Assembly (NCBI GenBank): GCA_016490735.1
Contig: JAEMWC010000074.1
Coordinates: 1,261,001-1,325,000, forward strand
Reading direction: 5' to 3'
Length of the DNA: 64,000 nucleotides
From: Pachyseris speciosa
Taxonomy: Eukaryota > Cnidaria > Anthozoa > Scleractinia > Pachyseridae
The position numbers and the translations under genes were made by a program. The notes beneath the pieces are model-generated. The model searched no databases and was not told the origin of the DNA. It worked only from the letters and a program-made list of their open reading frames with translations. This document shows positions 22,201 to 31,200 of this stretch, piece by piece (positions within the stretch are counted from its first letter, which is position 1; the number at the start of each line of letters is the position of its first letter).

Positions 22201-25200
22201 ACGCCATAATTAAAACAGAATGGGAGACCAACCCGAAGATCCTCCGGCAGTTGAAAATCTGCCTCAGCCTGTAACTTCACTCCCGATCCCGACCAAATTT
22301 GAAGGAGCGAACAACGCGAATCAAGTAGACGTGGCCGAAATGGCTTCGACGTTTTGAGCGCTATCGAATCGCTTCAGGCCTTCAAAACAAATCAAGCCAG
22401 GAACAAGGCGGCACATTTCTTTATGCAATGGGGGATTGTGCAGATGACATCGTCAAACGTTTAAACATAAGCAAAGAAACCCCTTCCTACGACGACGTTA
22501 AAACAGCAACGTCGTCGTTGAACGAGTACGATTCAACCGACGAAGGCAAAATCCCAGTGAATCAGTGGTCACCTTTATTCATGACTTATACCGTCTTGCG
22601 ACAATTGTGAGTACGGAACTCTTAAGGGTGAACTTATCAGAGACAGATTATAGTTGGAGTTCTCGATGATACATTGTCTGACTGTCTTCAAGCTAAATCT
22701 GATCTCACTCTCGCGGACACTGCTCACATGAGCCGACAAGCTGAAGCAAGAAAACAAAACCGGACAGTTGTCCGTGGGGAAGAAATACAAAACAATGTTG
22801 ATTATGTCAGTCAGTCACGATCTGCCAACAAACAAACCCGCACGTAGGCGGTACGAAGGATCAACGAAAGAGCTCCCCAGGCATGATCATCCCTCTAAGA
22901 CTCACTATCCCTGTTTTTGGTGCGGACACCAGAACCACGACAGAAGGTTTTGTCCAGCTAAAGAAACCATTTGTACTGACAGCAACAAAAAGGGACATTT
23001 TCAGTCCGTCTGCCTTAGCAAGAAACCTAATCCGAGGAAGGTACAAGTAGAAGAAGAGAAAGAAGAGGAAATACACTTTCCTGAGATTGGCAGAGACAAG
23101 AATTATTGGTCTGCACAGATAGGAGTGAATGGTCATAGAACTCGCTTCAAGCTCGATACAGGGGCAGCACTATCAGTTCTATGTGGCCCTGGAAACACTC
23201 AAATCCCGGTGAAAGGTCTTTTCTACGCAACATTAAAGTACAGACAATCAAAGGTTACCGAGCCTATATACCTGGTGCATAATAAGAAGTGTTCTCTACT
23301 CAGCAGGAGAGCTTGTGTGGAACTAGGGCTCATAAAACGTGCTGACAAAGATGTAACAGAGGTGTACACAGGGCAACCAGATTTCAAAGAAGAATTCCCA
23401 GCACTTTTCAGTGGCCTTGGAAAGCTGAAGACTGAATGTCAAATAACACTACGCCCTGATGCTCAGCCGTACTGTCTCTACAATCCAACGAGGATTCCCC
23501 ACCCACTGATTCCAAAGGTGAAAGGTCAGATAGAAACAATGCTTCAACAGGGAGTGATATCGCCTGTAACAGCCCCAAGTGAATGGTGTGCAGGTATCGA
23601 CCCTGTCCTTAAACCAAATGGGAGCGTGCGCATCTGTGTTGACCTGACACACCTCAACAAAGCAGTCCAGCGTGAGGTTCATCCAATACCCTCTACAGAT
23701 GAGAATCTTGCTGAGCTAGGAGACAGTAAGATACTCTCCAATTTCGACGCCAACAGTGGCTCTTATCAGATACCCTGGATGAAGAATCCAGATTCCTCTT
23801 AGCCTTTGCACCATTTGGACGGTTTTGTTTCAACAGACTACCACTTGGTATAAGCTCCGGCCCGAAGATTTTCCAGCGTACCTTGTCCAAACTCCTTGAG
23901 GGCTTAGAAGGGACACTCCAGATGGATGATGTCCTCATTCACGGGGCAGATCAGCCAGAACATGACAGGCGTGTACGATCTGTTCTTTAGCGCCTACAAG
24001 AGCAGGGTTGACACTCAATGACAAATGCGAGTTCTCCCGGTCTTCGATTAGATTCCTTGCTCACATCATTGATAGCTCTTGACTCCACGAAGACCCACAG
24101 AGGACCACTGCTGTACGTCAATTCCCAGTTCCCCTAAGATGTCTCCGGGATACAGCGTTTCATAAAAATGGTCAACCATCTTGGCAAATTCATCCCCAAT
24201 CTGGCTGACCTCAGTTCTTATGCAAGGACGTGTTTGGGTTTGGGGCGAACCACAGCAAAAAGCCTTTATCAGTTTAACGAAGCCCTAGTGTCCCCAGCCG
24301 TTCTGGCACATTACAGTTCAAACCATCCAATGATTATTTCAGCAGATGCTTCCAACACTGGATTTGGTGCAGTATTATTTCAAGTTCAGGGGAACGCCTT
24401 CCAATCTGTTATGCGTCCAGGTCTCTTAGCGAGAGGACCAGTGAGAAGTTCTCTGATTACGTATTGGGCGTACCTTTCATCCTAGAAACTGATCACAAAC
24501 CGATTATTGTACCTCTTGAATTCATCCGAGCACTCAAAGATTCCTCTCCGGATCCTGCGTTTCCGCATGAGACTTATGAGATACAACTATCAAGTGCAGT
24601 ATGTACCAGGACAACAGCAAGTCACCAACCAAAGCAAGAAGATAAGCTGCTTGTAGAAGAAGTGGAAGCTATTTGAACTCAGACAACTTCCTATCTCCCT
24701 GCCACTGCAAACCGACCACAACAGATACGAGATGCACAGAAGACAGATGAAGAATGCTCCCTTGTACGATCGTACTGCCTTTAAGGGTGCCCCCCTCACA
24801 AGCCTCACCAGCCACTACTACCCCCATACTCGGAAAGTAGAAGCCACCTCACGATGGTTGATGACCTACTTCTGTATGATGATCATATAGTAATTCCCAG
24901 GAGTAATCGACTACAAATCCTTGAACATTAACGAACATTTGCAACTGAAGATGGCATAAGTATGTCGAAACATGTCTTGTTTTAAACTTAAAAGTGTTGT
25001 TTTATTTTTTCAAATCCTTGACTGCATTCACACCGGCCACCTTGGTCTGACTATGTGTAGATCCAGAGCGTGTATTTCTGTCTGGTGGCCAAGACTCCAC
25101 ACAAATTGGAGATATAATTAGCCGATGTGTGACATGTGCCAAGGAACTACCAACGCGAAGAGAACCGCTTATGCCCCCGTCCTTCCCATCCCGCCTCTGG

Positions 25201-28200
25201 GAAAAAACTGGAACAGACCTGTAAGATCTTAATGGAAGAAACTGCATCATCCTAGTAGATTATTATTCACGGTGGTTCGAAATCAAGGAACTCTCTCATG
25301 CAGTTATAAAAGCACTCAAGGAAATTTTTGCCACCCATGGCATCCCAGATGTCATAATGTCCGACAACGGGCCACAGTACAGCTCGGAGGCCTTTCGACA
25401 GTTTGGAGAAGCATACAATTTCACACATGCTACAAGTTCACCAAGGTATCTCCAGGCGAATGGCGAGGTCGAGAGAGCGATTCGCACAGCAAAGTCTATG
25501 TTCAGGAAAAATTGACTTACAGGTCAACTCCCCTACTGAATGGCTTCTCGCCCAGCAAACTGCTAATGGGACGCTAACGCAGCTACCAACCCATCCAGCC
25601 AATTTGTACCCCAATGTACAGATAAAAGACCGCCAGCTGGTGGAAGAAAAAGAAGACTTGTCTCGGTTAAACCTACGGCCCAACTTTGACTAGTGTCAAA
25701 GGGCAAAAGAACTGCCAACTCTTGAACCGGGTGACCGAGTTTGGATAAGAGATCAATATCTGTACGGCCTTGTTGCAGAGAAAACTGAGAAACCGTGATC
25801 TAACTTTGTCGTCACAGAAAAGGGAGCTCTGCGACGAAACCGCTCTGCCTTAGTGGCCACAGCAACATCATCTCGGACCGAACAGTCCAAAGCAGTGCTA
25901 GCCCTTGACGTCACTCTTGACGCAGTCGTACCTCGTACTCCGCCACGGCCCCAGGCTTCAGAGATACCCCCATCTCCTCAGACAACCGTGCGCGCAGCCA
26001 TCCTTGGAACCACACCAGATGAATGCGTCCCTCTACCCAATTCAAGTCCTGAAATCCTGACAACCCGGTCAGGAAGGTCTGTAAGGCCTCCAGAATGCCT
26101 AAATCTTTAGTTGAACATTGAACTGTGTGTGCTTTCGTGGTTCACATAGACCTTTAGACATGTTGTTACTATAACTATACTGTTGTTGTTTTGTTGCATT
26201 TTCATAGCTTTCTCTTCTGAGGGGGGATGTAGGATTATTGTAGTTCCCATTGCATGCTGGGTACTTGGTAGCCATGTGCGACCGAGTTCCGCCATCTTGA
26301 ATAAACCTCATTGTGTTGTTCGAAGCATGTCTTCTTCCTCTCTAGATACTACACTGACCTCTATAAAGTGTTCCAATTCATTACTGCCCACTTGCGTCAT
26401 AAAACGTACATCAGCAAAACTTTGGCAGGGCTTCTCTCTATACACCTTGATGTCAATCAGTGCCTGTAACGTCTGGGGACCTAGATACTAACAGGAAGAG
26501 TTTCTTCTTAAAAATTTTCTTCGTCGTAATTGTTTTCAGTGCTTGCAATTTTGTTGTGGGTTTGCTGCATTACGTTCAACATTTTGAAAGCCTTGCGGGG
26601 AGACAGAGCCAGGAGACTGGAGCGGTGAGTACAATCCAGTAAAATCCGTCTCATTTCTGTTGCCAAAAGAGTAATGTGGAAAAGTTTATATATATTTGTT
26701 GTGTTTTTGTTGATAGGTATTATCACGTGATCTCATGGGGCATACCGCTGGTTGTTGCAAGTCTCCCATTTAGCGAAGACGTCTACGGACCGGCAGGGCC
26801 CTGGTGGTGAAGATACATTATACATACTTAATTATCATCTCCCCACCGGGGCTTTTCAGGGATAATTTACAACTCTGGGCGGGGTACTTAACCAGACTGC
26901 TTGTGCAGTTTACAGTTAATGAAGTAACTTAGGACAGAAACTAGGGGTGGCCACATCCAGAGTTTCGTTACGTCCCTAGTGGTTCTTTTACGTCCCACAG
27001 AGTCAGATTAAGTGGAAGTATTGTGAGACGGGACCTACGGTTTATCGTCCTTATCCGAGAAGACTAGAAAGTCTATAACCGTTTTTAGATGTCATTACAA
27101 AGGCAGCACTTTCTCCTCAACTATTTAAAGACCCTGAGTGTTGGTCCGGCCGGGGTTTGAACCCGCGATCACCCGCACGGTAGTCCGGTGCTCTACCAAC
27201 TGAGCTAACCGGTCGGCGGAGGATATCAAACAGTTGTGTTATAGATGTTTTTAAGCCAATAGATATGAGATTTCTAGGTCTTAGGTTTTGTTAACCTTTG
27301 TCTGTTTGTGAGAAGGAATATATGAAAATCATATATTTGAACCGCGATACCGGTATTGCAAAGCTCGTGGGTTCGACTCCCGTACAGACCTGACTTTTTT
27401 TTTTTCAGGCATTACTTTCACTACTGCTTAAGTAGTGTCAGTGTTATAAGCCTCGGGTAGTGTTCATAACTGCGATTCACATATTCATTCTTTGTCTGTT
27501 TAGAGTAGTCTTTGGTAACTACACAGTAAAGAACAAGAAACAATTATGAAAAGAGTTCTGTGCAATACTTGTGTTTTAAATGACTGATGATTCACTGTAC
27601 TATTATTTCAGCTGGGTTGCAGGCAACGTTAAGAACAGCGCCATATGGAGATTTTCCACGTAAGTCAGTTAGTGTAATACGCTAAAGACTGAGTCTTCTA
27701 ATCTAATTACGGTTTATTAGGGAACTTTGGGATCTGTTTTAGTCTCATTGACATGTTTGTGCGGGAATATCTCCCGGCGCTGGTAAGTTATACAAGTGAG
27801 GACAGGTTGATTATTTCTCCTTCGACTCGATCCATACAATTCAACATCAATCTCTACCCTGAACGTAATACCCTAATTTCATTTTTGATTGAGACCATGT
27901 TTTACACCTCTGATCTGTGGTAAAAAGGAGCAAAGACGCAAAAGAGAACAAATACTTTAACTTTGGTTTCGAAGCTGACAAAGAGATCTCCAAAGAATCA
28001 TTATTTTTGAGTGCGACGAATGGTCAAACTGCATACTTAGTTCAAATCTCCACCTCTTCCTCAACATGACTTATCCTTCCAACATTTGGAACAGGTGAGG
28101 TTGGAGGTTAGGTGAGGTGAGGTTAGGTGAGGTGAGGTGAGGTGAGGTGAGGTGAGATAAATGGTTTATTAACCCATTGGAACCCGTGCCGGCCAAAACC

Positions 28201-31200
28201 GGCCGCGCAGAACTACGTCCCTTGTACCGCTTGTGACGTCATCAGTTTTAATGCTCATGGACAACTTTTACATGTAGCATGTGTAGGGGGAAGAGATCTT
28301 TCAAACCATACCCAAATGAGCGCGATAGACCTTTCTAGCTTGTCGATTTTCTTTTCCCAATGTACACCACGTGATCTTCCCAAGGGAATTTGCCTTTGTC
28401 TTTTCATAAATTATGCGTACATATGCACGTGAATAAGGCGAAATTTCAAAGAAACAGTTCTCTAGGGTAACATCACGTGGTCTACAATGGGAAAACAAAA
28501 TCTACAAGCTAAAACGGTCTATTCCGACAGCAGGCTGGAGAAAACGCGAAAAAACCAAGTGACGTTGAGCCGAAAATTTGAATGAGAATCTTGTTCCACT
28601 GCCCACCTGCACTTCCTTCCATCTAATCCTATGATCCTAAACGTTTTCCACAAATCTTTTCCCAACGAAAGGAAGCTAGGAAATGCCCAGCAAGAGAAAA
28701 AAAAAGCGAGGCAAGAAAAGCGAAAGAAAAGGGGAGGAGAGAAAGCGAAAGGTAGAAGGAGAGGGGGTGGTGAAACTTTTCAACCCAAAAAACTGCTTTT
28801 GTGCTTACCCGATCTTGCAAAGCTAATATTAAGAATCAGGAACAAACGGCGCGATGCACTCCACCAGCAAACAGAGTTTTAGTTCTTTTTGGCTAGAATC
28901 TGGCCATAAAACGGCTCGCCGCGCTTCAAAAAAGTGTTTTTCGGCAAAATGCTCGGTAGTCAATGGGTTAATTAAATTACTTCGCAGCCTCATGGCTGAA
29001 TTATGTAATTTTAAAATGAATAATAAAACTACCGATACCAATATATCTACGGTTAGCTTCACGTCTGGAAAACTACTATTTAACCTTGAAATCTCATTGA
29101 AACTGATTTCAGTTATAAATAAAAGAAATTTTTGTCTGATTCTAAACATTATGCTATTTTTATCCAACAGATACTACATACCTCTCTTTATTTGCATCGC
29201 TGGTTTGTTCGTCGCCTACATCTACATCTTTGTTACACATAGACGGCAGGTGAGTCTGTAACAGTTTGGAATTTTTCGCTGTTCTATGTCCGTCTGTCTT
29301 TGAAGCATACCTAGAGTAGGTTCCTATATAATCACAGCGTTTGAGAGCGAGGATAGAAACATAAGGTACGTCATCACTCTTCATGTGTTAATCTTTTAGT
29401 CATGGGCTTACTTCCTTTGCAAACTAAAAGCGTAGTTGATGAACTGCCTACGCTGTAAACACTAGTTACAATAGTTAACAACTATTCGCCGAAGTAGAGG
29501 TGGCTAGTGGTGGATATTTACCGAGCCGCGAAGCGGCGAGGTAAATATCCACCGCTAGCGACCGACGCTGAGGTGAATAGTTGTTTTAGTATATACTAAA
29601 ACAGTGAGATAATACACACCACAAAAAATTGATTTTAATTCATATATTCCAGCAACGATTGCAATATTTTCCCGCGCGCAAAGGACTGAAACAGCAAGCC
29701 GCCCGTTTTCTCGTTGACAGATAAAATTTCTGAAGACATTTTTTTAGTTCTGGTGGCGACATTTCTTCAAATGGTGTTGCAAACTCTCTCTGTATTTGAA
29801 ACCATTCTGTAAAAAAATATCATTCAACTTTGGTTTTCAAATGAACAAGTTAGGTTACGCAAGATTAATTTGCATTTGTAAACAAACCTTTCTCATTAGT
29901 TTTTATCGGTAAACTCCGTGTTAAAAACATAAACCATTACCTTTAAACACGGCCAAACAAAATTTAGTCGCTTTCTTTGTGTTTTCAGGGACTGTTTCGT
30001 CGTTAATTTGGATGATTTCTTCGCTTGTCACGGATGCAAACCGGGACGCCATTTTTTTGAAATTCACACGAGGGTGCACGAAACTCGCGAGTTGCTCGGA
30101 GGTAAATAGCAAAGGATATTCGGAGTTTGAACACCCCTCTGTAACAGACCTAGTGGAACCTGGTTGTTCACCAGGTTTTTAACAAAAATTCTACCAGGGC
30201 AGACAAAAATCCACCAGGTTGATCCTGAATTCTTCTGTTTGACTAGCCAACCAGAGCACGCCTTCAACGCTATCCACTGTTTTAGTATATACTAATTAGA
30301 AATGTTCAGGAATTAATGAAGTTAAGCTTATCCCATATGGTCTTAAGTATGCCATGGAACAAGAATGACTGCTTCCGCAGTAGAATAGACAATATTGGTG
30401 TTGTTTTGGGACCTATTCTGTTTTCTTAAACAATACTATTCCACTTGTTCTGTCTCGGAGATAGAAAAATGAAGAGAATACGGTTCAGACTATATCGCCC
30501 ACTATTCTCTGGTTATCTCTGCAAATGTATTCAACCTCTTTAATTAAAGATTCTAACCAGTTGCCTTCAATGAGAAAGGTCAAATGCTCTCACCACTGAG
30601 CTAAGGGACCTAGGCAAGTTACCAGGTTCATGCGTGACATGCGTCCTACATACCGCTAGCATCAGTAATGGTACCGTGTGCTGACTGTTTCCTCAGGCCA
30701 AACGCTGGGAAGGTGTTCACAGCCGGAATAATGCCGCAGAACATGAACACAAAAAGGTGTGTTTCCACCTTAACAGTCATCCAGTTCTTCTTTGGTTACT
30801 CTTTATCTCAATGAGGAGACTCAAGTAAGCGGTGTCACCTGCTTACGGCCTAGATGGGAAAATCGCATACTTGCACGTCTGTAATAAAGGCGTAGATGCT
30901 ATTACACAGACAGTAAACCCATTATCTGTCTTTTAATACTGTGACTGCGTCAAGTACGTAAGATAATGTACCCGGCAAGAAAGCCGAAATCTTGCGAATT
31001 TAATAATTTTCATTTGTACTGACAAGCTTGTTCTGACGTGTCTGATGAGGCCGACAGGTTTGGTTTTCTCGTGTTTCATGATGTCTGTTTTTTTTTTAAT
31101 TTACTCATTTCGTTCAAGTTTGTTTGTATTCATTATTGTCAATTAAAAGTCCAGTTTCAGGCGCACGACTTTGCGCAGGCCTAAACTAAGAAAAAATGAA

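Larger units (their letters stand above)
22058..26353 (+). mobile_element. Gypsy LTR retrotransposon, degenerate (intron 5)
   Basis: LTRs at 22058-22174 and 26228-26353 begin TGTAG and end CTACA. They share TTATTGTAGTTCCCATTGCA and GTGCGACCGAGTTC. A purine tract (GAGGGGGGA) precedes the right LTR. The flanks CTGGC and CTGAC may be a decayed 5-bp duplication. Internal order is gag, zinc knuckles, protease, RT, RNase H, integrase, which is the Gypsy order. It is broken by several frameshifts and stops and shares the transcriptional sense of the receptor gene. Confidence 0.85.

Noticed and set aside
27137..27215. tRNA gene on the minus strand
   Set aside because: It has A and B boxes but continues directly into a SINE body, so it is a SINE head and not a tRNA gene.
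31041..31070. CTGATGAGGCCGACAGG, a hammerhead-like start
   Set aside because: No GAAA box follows stem II and no stem I partner was found.
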